A DNA stretch of 52,286 nt, from the NCBI GenBank assembly GCA_004173515.1, contig SECN01000017.1, forward strand, positions 1-52,286, written 5' to 3'. Below, in pieces: positions 35,767 through 43,753 of the stretch. Positions within the stretch are counted from its first letter, which is position 1, and each line of letters starts with the position of its first letter. Both the position numbers and the translations under genes were made by a program. The stretch comes from Myxococcaceae bacterium (lineage in GTDB: Bacteria; Myxococcota; Myxococcia; Myxococcales; Myxococcaceae). The notes under the pieces were generated by a model. That model was not told the origin of the DNA, did no database searches, and saw only the letters and a list, made by a program, of their open reading frames with translations.

Positions 35767-36363
35767 CTACGCCTTGCGTACGGGATAGCGCAGGTGTGTA
35801 ACGCCGACGCCGGAGATCACCTTCGGGTTGCCAAGGATGGCGGGCGTGCCGGCGAGGTGGTCAAAGAGTCGGACTCCGGAGCCAAGAAGAACCGCCGCGA
35901 TGTCGACGTGGATTTCGTCGAGGAGCCCCGCATTCAGGCACTGCTGGATGGTGTCAGCGCCGTGGACCCCAACGGACTTGCCGGCGGCGGCGGCTTTGGC
36001 CTGGTTCACGGCGCTTTCGATGCCGTCGGTCACGAAATGGACAGTCGAGCCGGGGCGGGGCCATCCGGCGGGGATGTGGTGGGTCACGACGAATGCGGGT
36101 CCCCAAGCGTGATTTCCGCCCCAGCCGTGGGCGACCTCGAAGGTGCGGCGACCGGTGAGCACGGCACCCAGTTCGGACCACAGACCGCGAAGGTGCTCGG
36201 CGCTCGGACCGGACACCTTGAACGTCATGGCGTCCGACCCTCCGGCGTGGATTTCGACGTCCCCCGAGTTGAAGTACCAGTCGAACACTTCGGCCACGCC
36301 ATTGTTGAGGTCGGCGACGTAGCCGTCGAGCGACATGGACATGATTGCGACAACCTTCGACAT
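35767..36363 (-). CDS. DHFR/RibD-C-family reductase-like protein
   Basis: 198 residues. The start MSKVVAIMSMSLDGYVADLN is typical of the dihydrofolate-reductase-like RibD C-terminal family, as are AVLTGRRTFEVAHGWGG, PAFVVTHHIP, VHGADTIQQCLNAGLLDEIH and HVDIAAVLLGSGVRLF. Members bind NADPH; most stand-alone ones have unknown substrates. It lies inside the segment (35749-36623) that is absent from the second copy of this locus near 41.7 kb, so it is either an insertion here or lost there. Confidence 0.9.
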   Translation of the reverse strand: MSKVVAIMSMSLDGYVADLNNGVAEVFDWYFNSGDVEIHAGGSDAMTFKVSGPSAEHLRGLWSELGAVLTGRRTFEVAHGWGGNHAWGPAFVVTHHIPAGWPRPGSTVHFVTDGIESAVNQAKAAAAGKSVGVHGADTIQQCLNAGLLDEIHVDIAAVLLGSGVRLFDHLAGTPAILGNPKVISGVGVTHLRYPVRKA

Positions 36364-36644
36364 GGCGATGATCCTTTCGGGGGCCCGCTCGAACGACGGG
36401 TGACAGAGGTGTCAGGGAGCTCGTCTAACACCTCGCGCCCTGTCCTCCCGCCGTTCCTCAGCGGGCCTGGCTCGAACTTCCCACCAGGCAACGCTCGGAG
36501 GCCCGGTTGAGACCCCCGTCGACGAGGCGTTGGAGGAAACGCATCCAGCCCGGCATGAACAGGGGTGGGCCCCTGACGCGGGCGTGATGGGAACGCCCGG
36601 AAGGTATTGCCTCCGCCCCACGGCCGCGGCGACGCTGCGCCGCC
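36364..36644. other. Divergent intergenic region
   Basis: 281 bases between the DHFR-like gene and the dehydrogenase. On the minus strand a short stretch reads FMPGWMRFLQRLVDGGLNRA, which has coding character but no start or partner; it may be debris. Base 36624 is the left end of the 410-base repeat shared with 41698. Confidence 0.4.
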
Positions 36645-37033
36645 ATGGGACACAAGCGACTGATGCGGATTGGCGTGGTGGGCGGGGGAGCCATGGGCTG
36701 CGGAATCGCGCTCGAGCTCGCCATCGCCGGCAGGCAGGTGGTGCTCTTCAACACGCGTCCGGACAGCAGTGAGCGCGCGCGGGTGAAGTTGGAACGGGAT
36801 GCGGCGCTGCTGGTGGAGACGGGGCTGTTGTCGCCAGCAGGGCGTGAGGCCGCGCTCGGGCGGATCCGGCGCACCACGGTGCTCGCCGAGGCCGCCGTGG
36901 GCCAGGACCTGGTCCTCGAGTCCGTGCCCGAGGACCTCGTGCTCAAGCAGGAGGTCTTCCGTCAACTGGACAGGCTGGCGGCGCCGGACACCGTGCTCGC
37001 CTCCAACACCACCGCGCTGAGCGTGACGGCGCT
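36624..37033 (+). repeat. Long direct repeat, intact copy
   Basis: 410 bases nearly identical to 41698-42108. It covers 21 bases of leader and the first 130 codons of the dehydrogenase. The second copy differs by scattered substitutions and one inserted base. Confidence 0.9.
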
Positions 37034-37610
37034 GGCGCGGGACTGCACCCGGCCCGAGCGCGTCCTCGCGGCGCACTACTACCTGCCGGCGCACCTGATT
37101 CCCCTCGTGGATGTCATTCCCGGGGAGAAGACGGGCCCTGACGTCGTGGAGACCGTGCGGCGCTTCCTGGTGGAGGTGGGCAAGACGCCGGTGGTTTTCA
37201 CGAAGGACGTGCCGGGCTCGGTGGGCCCGCGCTTGTTGCAGGCGCTCATCGGCGAGGGCATCCGGCTGGTGCAGGAAGGTGTCGCCACGCCGGAGATGGT
37301 GGACCGCGTGCTCACGCAGGGAATCGGGCGGCGCTTCGGTGCGTCCGGCATCTTCGACCGGTTGGATCTCGCGGGGCTGGACCTCGTCACCGGCGTCATG
37401 CGCAACGCCGGACGCCCGGTGCCCCCGGTGCTCGCGCAGAAGGTGGAGCGCGGTGAGCTGGGCCTGAAGTCGGGCCAGGGCTTCTACACCTGGACGCCGG
37501 ACGCCACTGCCGCCTTCGAGGAGCGCGTCGCTCGCGCCCTCATCACCCAGCTTCGCGAGGACCGGGCCGAGGGGCGCCTGCCCAGCCCCACGTTGGAGAC
37601 GCCGGAATGA
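36645..37610 (+). CDS. 3-hydroxyacyl-CoA dehydrogenase family protein (3-hydroxybutyryl-CoA dehydrogenase-like)
   Basis: 321 residues. The NAD-binding Rossmann motif IGVVGGGAMGCGIALELA and the ESVPEDLVLKQEVF block are typical, followed by SNTTALSVTALA and AAHYYLPAHLIPLVDVIPGE (the family's HFFNP position reads HYYLP). The C-terminal domain has VGKTPVVFTKDVPGSVGPRL and ELGLKSGQGFYTW. Such enzymes oxidise 3-hydroxyacyl-CoA or act on related hydroxy acids; the altered HFFNP motif hints at another substrate. Its stop overlaps the JAB gene start (ATGA). A truncated copy of its first 400 bases lies at 41698-42108. Confidence 0.88.
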   Translation: MGHKRLMRIGVVGGGAMGCGIALELAIAGRQVVLFNTRPDSSERARVKLERDAALLVETGLLSPAGREAALGRIRRTTVLAEAAVGQDLVLESVPEDLVLKQEVFRQLDRLAAPDTVLASNTTALSVTALARDCTRPERVLAAHYYLPAHLIPLVDVIPGEKTGPDVVETVRRFLVEVGKTPVVFTKDVPGSVGPRLLQALIGEGIRLVQEGVATPEMVDRVLTQGIGRRFGASGIFDRLDLAGLDLVTGVMRNAGRPVPPVLAQKVERGELGLKSGQGFYTWTPDATAAFEERVARALITQLREDRAEGRLPSPTLETPE

Positions 37611-38185
37611 GCCCGGAGCGCGTGCTGCTGGCCCCGGACGTGCTGTCGGACTTCCTCGCGGACGCCACCCGCGAATACCTGGCGTGTACGCCGGAGCTGC
37701 CACCCCGGAGCTGGGCCGTCCTGCTGGGGCGCTTCGTGGGCGACGCGATGCGGGTGGAGCGCGTCCGCTTCGCCGCCAACATCCGCGAGACGGACGACAC
37801 CGTGCTCCAGGAGTTCGACGCCACCATCATCCCGCGCTTCGGCGCCTGCTATGCCAATGGCCGGCGCGGCTACTGGTGCGAGCCCCGGGAGTTGCTGCGC
37901 ATCACCACCGAGGCGGAGGCGGAGGGGCTGGAGGTGCTCGGCTCCATCCACCTGCACCCGGACTGGCACCGCATCGGCCCGCCCCACGAGCGCGGCCTGC
38001 GGGTGAGCCACGAGCCCACGCCCATGGACCGGCACCTGTTCCAGGGCGCCGGCTGGCCGCTCAACATGATCCTCTACCTGGAGCAGCGCGAGGGTCGGTT
38101 CCACCACGCGCTCGGGGCGTGGGCCGCCCCGTCCGAATCCGACTCCCACTGCCGCCCGCTGGCCTTCCGCTTCGTCGAGCGGTGA
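37607..38185 (+). CDS. JAB/MPN (JAMM) metallopeptidase-like protein
   Basis: 192 residues starting inside the dehydrogenase stop (ATGA). A JAMM-type zinc motif is visible: GSIHLHPDWH (His115, His117, Pro118) and, after a loop, TPMD (Thr138, Asp141), with Glu61 or Glu69 as candidate catalytic glutamates. The strand ILYLEQREGRFHHALGAW follows as in JAB domains. Prokaryotic JAB proteins remove ubiquitin-like or sulfur-carrier tails, or occur in conjugation-like systems with E1 and ubiquitin-like proteins; neither is visible here. The translational link with a dehydrogenase and the shared duplication of both suggest a working unit of unknown role. Confidence 0.75.
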   Translation: MSPERVLLAPDVLSDFLADATREYLACTPELPPRSWAVLLGRFVGDAMRVERVRFAANIRETDDTVLQEFDATIIPRFGACYANGRRGYWCEPRELLRITTEAEAEGLEVLGSIHLHPDWHRIGPPHERGLRVSHEPTPMDRHLFQGAGWPLNMILYLEQREGRFHHALGAWAAPSESDSHCRPLAFRFVER

Positions 38186-38209
38186 GGTCATGGGTCGAAG
38201 GGTCAGCGC

Positions 38210-38584
38210 ATGGGCGGCCCGCGCATGGTCAAGCATCCGTCGGGCAGGCTTCTCCACAAGGTCAACCCCGCGTGCCTGCGCATCAACCTCAATGCCGCCG
38301 CGCTGCCGCCCGGCACGCCGGTGCCCGTCTGCCTGAAGCTGGAGATCGCCATCCCCGGCGGCGGGATGCAGACGCGCGACATCCGCGTGGGTGACGGCAC
38401 GGACGTCATGTACAACCTGCCGTCCAACGCGAACATCACCGTGCGCCAGTCCGCCGCCAACGGCTGTCCGCAGCCTCCGGTCACCACCAGCGTGACCGTC
38501 AACACGGGCGCCCCCTGGGGCGGCACCGGCGTGCCGACCTCGCCCACCCAGTGCAACGGCGTGCTGTCGCCGCCGCTGCCCTGA
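38210..38584 (+). CDS. Small beta-rich hypothetical protein
   Basis: 124 residues from ATG 38210, with AAGGGT upstream (ATG 38225 also possible). It reads as a compact beta protein (LHKVNPACLRINLNAAAL, VCLKLEIAIPGGG, DIRVGDGTDVMYNLP, NITVRQSAANGC, TTSVTVNTGAPWGGTG) with four cysteines and a Gly/Pro-rich tail ending LSPPLP. It has no signal peptide or known domain. It is 24 bases after the JAB gene on the same strand, so likely the third gene of that operon and perhaps its substrate or partner. The gap after it (38585-38874) ends in a terminator. Confidence 0.65.
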   Translation: MGGPRMVKHPSGRLLHKVNPACLRINLNAAALPPGTPVPVCLKLEIAIPGGGMQTRDIRVGDGTDVMYNLPSNANITVRQSAANGCPQPPVTTSVTVNTGAPWGGTGVPTSPTQCNGVLSPPLP

Positions 38585-38800
38585 GTTCCAAGCCCGAGGC
38601 CGCGTGCACGAACGCGGCCCCGGGCCCTCCCGCGAAGCTCAGCATCACGCCCTTGGCGACCCGTTCCGGATGGATGCTGTCCAGGGCCCACACGGAGAAG
38701 CGCTGCCGCCGCTGGGGACCGCCGCAGTTGCTCCAGTGGAAGCTGTCGCTCAAAGAGGGGCCCATCGAGGCGGTGCCCCCCAAGCAGGTCCTGGGGCGGG

Positions 38801-38831
38801 CCCGACGGCGTTCCCGTTGAACGCCGTCGGG
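38801..38831. terminator. Strong hairpin terminator
   Basis: A perfect 13-base stem, CCCGACGGCGTTC (38801-38813) and GAACGCCGTCGGG (38819-38831), around the loop CCGTT. It lies between the JAB operon and the dioxygenase gene. The remaining gap sequence shows no supported gene. Confidence 0.75.
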
Positions 38832-38874
38832 TCGCGCGTTAGAGGCCCAGCGGTCCTCTCCCCCGGTGCCCTCC

Positions 38875-39699
38875 ATGTCCCCTGCCACCCCCGCGAAGTC
38901 CTCCTCGCGCCTGCCGGTCGCCTTCATCCCGCACGGTGGCGGCCCGTGGCCCTTCGTGGACCTGGGCATTCCCAGGGCGGAGGTCCAATCGCTCGCGACC
39001 TACCTGCGCGAGCTGCGCCAGGTCCCCCCGACACATCCCAAGGCACTGCTCGTCGTCTCGGCCCACTGGGAGGAGCCCGTGGCCACCGTGATGACCGCAG
39101 CGAAGCCGCCCATCCTGTATGACTATTACGGCTTCCCTCCCGAGTCGTACCGCATCACCTGGCCGGCTCCGGGCGACCCCGGGCTCGCCGCGCGCGTTCG
39201 CGGGCTGCTGTCGTCCGCGGGCTTCCCGACCGCGGAGGATCCGGCGCGGGGGTACGACCACGGCACCTTCATCCCCCTGAAGCTGACCTGGCCGGAGGCG
39301 GATGTCCCCTGCGTGCAGCTCTCGCTGAAGCAGGGGCTGGAGCCCGAGGAACACCTGCGCATGGGCCGCGCGCTCGCGCCGCTCCGCGACGAGGGCATCT
39401 TCATCCTCGGCAGCGGGCTGTCGTTCCACAACCTGCGCGCCATGGGCGACCCGCGCGCCCACGACGTCTCCGTGAAGTTCGATGCGTGGCTGCGCGACGC
39501 CGCCACCTCCCCCGCCGCCGTCCGCGACGCGAAGCTCCAGGCCTGGGCCCAGGCTCCGTTCGCGCGACAGGCCCATCCGCGCGAGGAGCACCTGCTCCCC
39601 CTGATGGTCGTCGCAGGTGCTGCGGGGGAGGACACGGGAGTCACCGCTTGGAGCGGCACCGTGATGGGCACCCAGATCTCCGGCTTCCACTTCGGCTGA
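38875..39699 (+). CDS. DODA-type extradiol dioxygenase (class III, LigB/YgiD-like)
   Basis: 274 residues from ATG 38875. Class III extradiol dioxygenase marks: FIPHGGGPWPF (His20), LLVVSAHWEEP (His64), GYDHGTFIPL, FILGSGLSFHNLR, and HPREEHLLPLMV near the end. These ligate a single Fe(II) or Zn(II). Relatives open catechol or DOPA rings. Start context is weak, but the frame is conserved from IPHGGG. It has its own position between the JAB operon terminator and the toxin cassette. Confidence 0.92.
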   Translation: MSPATPAKSSSRLPVAFIPHGGGPWPFVDLGIPRAEVQSLATYLRELRQVPPTHPKALLVVSAHWEEPVATVMTAAKPPILYDYYGFPPESYRITWPAPGDPGLAARVRGLLSSAGFPTAEDPARGYDHGTFIPLKLTWPEADVPCVQLSLKQGLEPEEHLRMGRALAPLRDEGIFILGSGLSFHNLRAMGDPRAHDVSVKFDAWLRDAATSPAAVRDAKLQAWAQAPFARQAHPREEHLLPLMVVAGAAGEDTGVTAWSGTVMGTQISGFHFG

Positions 39700-39785
39700 C
39701 GCCGCGATGATGCTGCTGGCGCGCGGCAAGCGCTGACGGACTTTGGGGTCCGGACCTGGCGTGACCTCCGAGTAGAGTCCGCGCC

Positions 39786-40598
39786 GTGCCTTCCGACCCG
39801 AGTCCTGACAGTTGGCCCAAGTCCCTCGGATTCCCATGCCTGGGGGTGACGTGTGTTGTGCTCACGGCCTGCGCCAGCGGCTCTACCTTGCGCTTGGACA
39901 CGTACACCGTCGGGAACGCCCGTCACGCCGCCACCCTGGCGGAAGGAATCGCGGCCCAGGGAACCACGCGGGTCGGGGCCTCCCTCCTGGTGCAATCCGC
40001 ACCGGTCATGCTCGCCTTGATGCAGGATCACAACGCGGCGGGGAAACTCGAGGAGCGCCTCAAGGCGTGCGCGGTTCGTGCTGACGAGCGGGGCAACGCC
40101 CTCTTCTTCAAGAACCGCGCGCCGACGCATGCGGAGTGTCTTGAGGAACTGGCCTCGGACGAATGCGGCCGGCCCATCACCCGGGCCATGCAACTGGGAC
40201 AGCAGAAGCACGTGCTCGCACTGGAGTGCGCACGAGAGGTCCTGGAGGGGCTGTGGCCCGCGCCCTTCAGCATCGAGCAGCGCTATCGCTTCTACCCGAA
40301 TGCCCGGCTCTTGGAGACCATCAGCCCCGAGAAGGAGGCGAGCATCATCGCCCAGGAGTGTACCGAGCAACTCTGGGGGAGCTTCAAGCCAGACATCGTC
40401 CTCCACGCGGATCGCAACCTGCTGAAAGCCGCTCTCACCCTGGACTTCAAATTCCCCTGCCCAGAGTCCAATCAGCCTCGGTGGAGGCCGTATGGAAAGA
40501 GCAGCGCCTACTCCGGCAAGAATCAGCAAGGCGTCTACGAAGACGCATTGGGCGGCAAGGCATGGCTCATCTCGCCCAAGGAAGGCCTGACCCGATGA
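39786..40598 (+). CDS. Lipoprotein toxin candidate (SitA-like), cassette 1
   Basis: 270 residues from GTG 39786. Lipobox VVLTAC, then CASGS, predicts outer-membrane lipoprotein processing. The N-terminal 150 residues are helical and Cys-containing (CAVRADERGN, CLEELASDECG, ECAREVLEGLW). The C-terminal 110 residues form a separate module: FSIEQRYRFYPNARLLE, FKPDIVLHADRNLLKAA, LTLDFKFPCPES, QQGVYEDALGGKAWLISP. The D-x-K in LDFKFPC, a preceding D-x-V, and the Q-x3-Y block recall a restriction-endonuclease-like nuclease toxin. It overlaps the next gene (ATGA), a DUF3396-like immunity protein. Myxobacterial SitA lipoprotein toxins delivered by outer-membrane exchange have this layout; the match is inferred from architecture. 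Confidence 0.7.
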   Translation: MPSDPSPDSWPKSLGFPCLGVTCVVLTACASGSTLRLDTYTVGNARHAATLAEGIAAQGTTRVGASLLVQSAPVMLALMQDHNAAGKLEERLKACAVRADERGNALFFKNRAPTHAECLEELASDECGRPITRAMQLGQQKHVLALECAREVLEGLWPAPFSIEQRYRFYPNARLLETISPEKEASIIAQECTEQLWGSFKPDIVLHADRNLLKAALTLDFKFPCPESNQPRWRPYGKSSAYSGKNQQGVYEDALGGKAWLISPKEGLTR

Positions 40599-41500
40599 TC
40601 AAGGACTTTCCTGTCATCCGACTCCGGTCAAGGAGCGGAGCACTCATGGCGCGGGATGGTGTCGTGATCTCCTTCTTCATCCACCGCGATCACGCGCAGG
40701 TAGCCTCCGACATGTGGCGTGCCTTGCAACTCTACCTTCGGGCCATCCCAACCAAGACCCTGAACTGGTACGTGTCGGACGAAGGAGACTTCGTCGAGTT
40801 CGATGACAAAGCGTGGGAGCGCCAGCGGAAGTTGATGCTTGAACATCCCTGGGATGGCACCTGGCGCCTTGAACTCTCGGAAAGTCCCAGCGAAGTCGGT
40901 GGCTACCAGGTCGAGTACTACGGCAGCAAACTCGACAGCCCGCTCTGGAGCAACCCTGCGACCGCGGTGTCCTTCACGTTCCCCACCGAGTACCTGCTGG
41001 AGCACGGTCCGGACCACCTGCGTGCCCTGGCCTTCAAGCTTGCGTGGGAGCTGCCTTTCAGCTTCGGCTACGCAAGCCTCGCCGTAGTCTCGCCACAGGG
41101 CTCATGGGGCAACTCGGATTGGGACATGCTCGACTTGCTCCGGGATCGCTACCTGGGCCTGGACCTCTACCACCTGGAGGACACCCGCGACGTCATCGGC
41201 ACCCACGCCCGGAGCGCCTCCTGGCTCACCTTCCTGGGCCAACCCCTGCTCGGTCAACTCGGCGGCATCGAGGGCCTCCGGGGCGCGCTCCCCTTCCCGG
41301 ACGTCTCCCTCCTCCCGCTGGACAGCCAACGCCTGTTGATTGCCCTGGGCGAATGGCCCACCATCATCGACATCGAGAAGGAAGGCATCCCGCCCCAGTA
41401 TCGAGCGTTGGCACTCCGCCTGGAGCCCTTCCGTTTCGAGGAGCCCGCCAGGTGGCCCCAACGCCATCCGTATTCATGGCTCCGGCGACTTTCCCAGTAG
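40595..41500 (+). CDS. DUF3396-like immunity protein, cassette 1
   Basis: 301 residues starting inside the toxin stop. It fits DUF3396, annotated as type VI immunity family: LRSRSGALMARDGVVISFFI, LQLYLRAIPTKTLNWYVSDE, SAVSFTF-like block VSFTFPTEYLLEHGP, LAFKLAWELPFSFGYASLAV, ASWLTFLGQPLLGQLGG, and a closing LALRLEPFRFEEP. A paralogue with the same blocks is at 50841-51713. It has no signal peptide, as expected for a cytoplasmic protein neutralising a nuclease that enters the cell. Cognate pairing follows from overlap with the toxin gene. Confidence 0.8.
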   Translation: MIKDFPVIRLRSRSGALMARDGVVISFFIHRDHAQVASDMWRALQLYLRAIPTKTLNWYVSDEGDFVEFDDKAWERQRKLMLEHPWDGTWRLELSESPSEVGGYQVEYYGSKLDSPLWSNPATAVSFTFPTEYLLEHGPDHLRALAFKLAWELPFSFGYASLAVVSPQGSWGNSDWDMLDLLRDRYLGLDLYHLEDTRDVIGTHARSASWLTFLGQPLLGQLGGIEGLRGALPFPDVSLLPLDSQRLLIALGEWPTIIDIEKEGIPPQYRALALRLEPFRFEEPARWPQRHPYSWLRRLSQ

Positions 41501-41697
41501 GGAAGCCTGCGGGCCAACGCTGACAAACACAGACATCCTGGCGTCGGTGATCCAGGAGACAAAGCCCGCCTGACGCGAATGCTTCCTCGCGTCGGTGGAC
41601 CGTGGCGCTCCAGGAGTCCGTGCGCACGGGCCACTCGGGCCGCGATCGGCAGCGGTGGCTCCGTTCACCTGCCGCAGGGGCTATCGGTCCCATGCTC

Positions 41698-42108
41698 CCG
41701 CGGCGACGCTGCGCCACCATGGGACACAAGCGACTGATGCGGATTGGCGTTGTGGGCGGGGGGGCCATGGGTTGCGGAATCGCGCTCGAGCTCGCCATCG
41801 CTGGCAGGCAGGTGGTGCTCTTCAACACGCGTCCGGACAGCAGTGAGCGCGCACGGGTGAAGTTGGAACGGGACGCGGCGCTGCTGGTGGAGACGGGGCT
41901 GCTGTCGCCGGCAGGGCGTGAGGCCGCGCTCGGGCGGATCCGGCGCACCACGGTGCTCGCCGAGGCCGCCGTGGGCCAGGACCTGGTCCTCAGAGTCCGT
42001 GCCCGAGGACTTCGTGCTCAAACAGGAGGTCTTCCGTCAACTGGACGGGCTGGCAGCGCCGGACACCGTGCTCGCCTCCAACACCACCGCGCTGAGCGTG
42101 ACGGCGCT
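41698..42108 (+). repeat. Long direct repeat, decayed copy
   Basis: 411 bases matching 36624-37033 with few substitutions and one inserted base near 41991 (CTCAGAG against CTCGAG). On the left it is fused to segments matching 35634-35654 and 35731-35748, and on the right to a segment matching 38168-38190. Confidence 0.9.
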
Positions 42109-42122
42109 TCGTCGAGCGGTGA
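41719..42122 (+). pseudogene. Decayed hydroxyacyl-CoA dehydrogenase fused to the tail of a JAB gene
   Basis: The reading starts like the intact gene at 36645 (IGVVGGGAMGCGIALELA) but is frameshifted by one added base near 41991, so ESVPEDLV becomes RVRARGL. After the codons for SVTAL the sequence jumps to CGCTTCGTCGAGCGGTGAGG, the last bases and stop of the JAB gene (38168 on). About 1.13 kb is missing between the two, with CGCT shared at the join. It is therefore a deletion remnant of the whole dehydrogenase-JAB unit. The preceding 41501-41697 and following 42128-42427 hold no gene. Confidence 0.88.
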
Positions 42123-42427
42123 GGTCAAGCCGTGAGTGAGCGCGGAGCGCGCCCGGCGAGCCGCTGGACGTCGCCCGACGGAGCAGAAGGCACTCAGAAG
42201 GGCGTGGGGGTGGAGCCATCCCGATGTGCTCCAGGAATTTAAATCCACCCAGTCCGAAAACAAAACATTCCCAGCACTCCCTGTCTTCCCCATGTTCCCG
42301 AGTGTGGCTTTGCTCCGCAAGGACAGTCACAGGGACGACGCACTGGGTCGAAAGCGTTTTCAACGGGTGTAACAGCACCCAGTGGGGGTAACTCCTGCCG
42401 AGGCGGAAGGGACTGCCGGAGCCAGCC

Positions 42428-42456
42428 TTCAACAAGGCACGCGTTCCGTCTACACT
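42428..42456 (+). promoter_or_regulatory. Possible sigma-70-type promoter
   Basis: TTCAAC (42428-42433) and TACACT (42451-42456) are 17 bases apart, and the ATG of the secreted HEFAH protein is 28 bases further on. The fit to -35/-10 consensus is moderate; this is inferred only. Confidence 0.4.
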
Positions 42457-42483
42457 TGTGAAACCACCACAGGAGCCGCCGTC

Positions 42484-43653
42484 ATGAAAGCAATCAAGGT
42501 CTTCACCCGTGTCCGGATCGCCGCACTCGGGTTCGCTGCCTTCCTGTCCGCCAACGCAGCCATGGCCGCCGCCCCGACCGCGCCGCAGGTGAGCACCGAC
42601 GCCGTCACCTGTCGGGCGGGTCTGATGGCCCTCAAGAACGACATGTATCGGTACCCGGCCCGGCCTGAGACGGCGGCAGCGGCGGGCAGGGAGTCCTTCA
42701 AGATCGTGTACGCGCGCTTCAAGGCCACGCAGCTCGCCGCATGCGATCGCGTGAACACGTACCTCAAGGCCAACAGCACCCAGGCGGTCGCCGCGTCCGC
42801 ATCCTCGGTGATGAAGACGGACGGTGTCGCGTCGTTTGGGGACTACCTCCAGGGACGCGGTGGGATCGTTTTCATCGGTGATCGCATCCTCGGATACTGT
42901 CCGAACCTCCACAAATCGCAGTATGACTGCGTTTCGGCGACCACGCAGCTCAACGCCACCATCTCCAGCGGGCTCAAGATCCTGGAGCCGCTGGCGGCGC
43001 TCGAGTGCGAGGTCGAGGCGGGTTGGTCGGGATGCCGTGTCGTCGCCGCCTCGTCGAAGACCGTGCGGATCTACTCGACCCCCGCGGTCAGTCTGGCGGC
43101 CCAGAAGGCGGTGGCGACGGTCTACAACACCATCCTGGCCAGCCTGAAGGCGCCGTACGACGCGTCGAAATTCGACGGCTACAAGGTCTACATCACCAAT
43201 GGGGAGGCGTGGTCGGACCTCAAGCCCAGGCCCCCGATGGGATTCATGGGGGCCGACGACCAGAATGACGAGCTGCGCGGAGGCACCAGCCCCTCCTTCC
43301 TGTGGATCGAGGAACAGATGATCTGCAAGAAGGGGGTCGCGACCCGGAACGCGGCCTTCGCCGCCGGCAAGCGCAAGCAGCGCGATGACGACTGGCGGAC
43401 CTTCGACCAGGTGGTGCACGAGTTCGCGCACGCCATCGACTTCAAGTTCAACCTGCAGCCGCAGTACGGCGTCTCTATCTTTCCGGGCGCGCCAAACTTC
43501 CCTGCCGCGGAGGACTTCGCGTGGGGCGTACAGCACTTCTTCGGCACGCCCGCAGGCTCGCTCAACCCTGCCCAGAACGACTTCCTGAACAAGCTGTTCG
43601 ACAAGTCCATCGCCAACAAGACTCCGTTCACGTGCGCCGCGCTCATGCCCTGA
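42484..43653 (+). CDS. Secreted HExxH metallopeptidase-like protein
   Basis: 389 residues with a Sec signal (RIAALGFAAFLSANAAMAAA). The last third has the zinc motif FDQVVHEFAHAIDFKF (His312, Glu313, His316, with Asp319 as a possible further ligand or stabiliser), then EDFAWGVQHFFGTP (a candidate Glu/Asp third ligand) and a final Cys pair region (CAALMP). The middle has cysteine pairs (YCPNLHKSQYDC, ECEVEAGWSGC) fitting extracellular disulfides. HExxH with a C-terminal E-x2 and the AID pattern recall lethal-factor/M34-like or basic-phytase-like folds, but I do not recognise the family. The AT-richer upstream region and lysine-rich start hint at transfer. Confidence 0.75.
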   Translation: MKAIKVFTRVRIAALGFAAFLSANAAMAAAPTAPQVSTDAVTCRAGLMALKNDMYRYPARPETAAAAGRESFKIVYARFKATQLAACDRVNTYLKANSTQAVAASASSVMKTDGVASFGDYLQGRGGIVFIGDRILGYCPNLHKSQYDCVSATTQLNATISSGLKILEPLAALECEVEAGWSGCRVVAASSKTVRIYSTPAVSLAAQKAVATVYNTILASLKAPYDASKFDGYKVYITNGEAWSDLKPRPPMGFMGADDQNDELRGGTSPSFLWIEEQMICKKGVATRNAAFAAGKRKQRDDDWRTFDQVVHEFAHAIDFKFNLQPQYGVSIFPGAPNFPAAEDFAWGVQHFFGTPAGSLNPAQNDFLNKLFDKSIANKTPFTCAALMP

Positions 43654-43701
43654 CCCGTCCATCAGCGACGCGCTCTCCCGCGCCGCGCTCCGCAAATCAT
43701 G

Positions 43702-43707
43702 TATAAT
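43702..43707 (+). promoter_or_regulatory. TATAAT -10-like element in an AT-rich patch
   Basis: A perfect TATAAT in the unusually AT-rich 43694-43727, 46 bases before the lipoprotein ATG at 43754. No convincing -35 is seen. A small hairpin, TTCAGC/GCTGAA (43725-43739), follows in the leader. Confidence 0.4.
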
Positions 43708-43753
43708 ATGTTTTGCCGGTAAATTTCAGCCCTGCTGAATCTCATGGAGACGG

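Noticed and set aside
38585..38866. A minus-strand reading with SLSDSFHWSNCGGPQRRQRF in the gap after the small beta-rich gene
   Set aside because: It has some coding texture but no start, ribosome site or family, and the frame runs into the dioxygenase gene; not strong enough to call.
40595..41500. Type VI secretion cluster suggested by the immunity-family name
   Set aside because: No Hcp, VgrG, PAAR or Tss gene is in the window, and the partner has a lipobox, which points to lipoprotein delivery instead.
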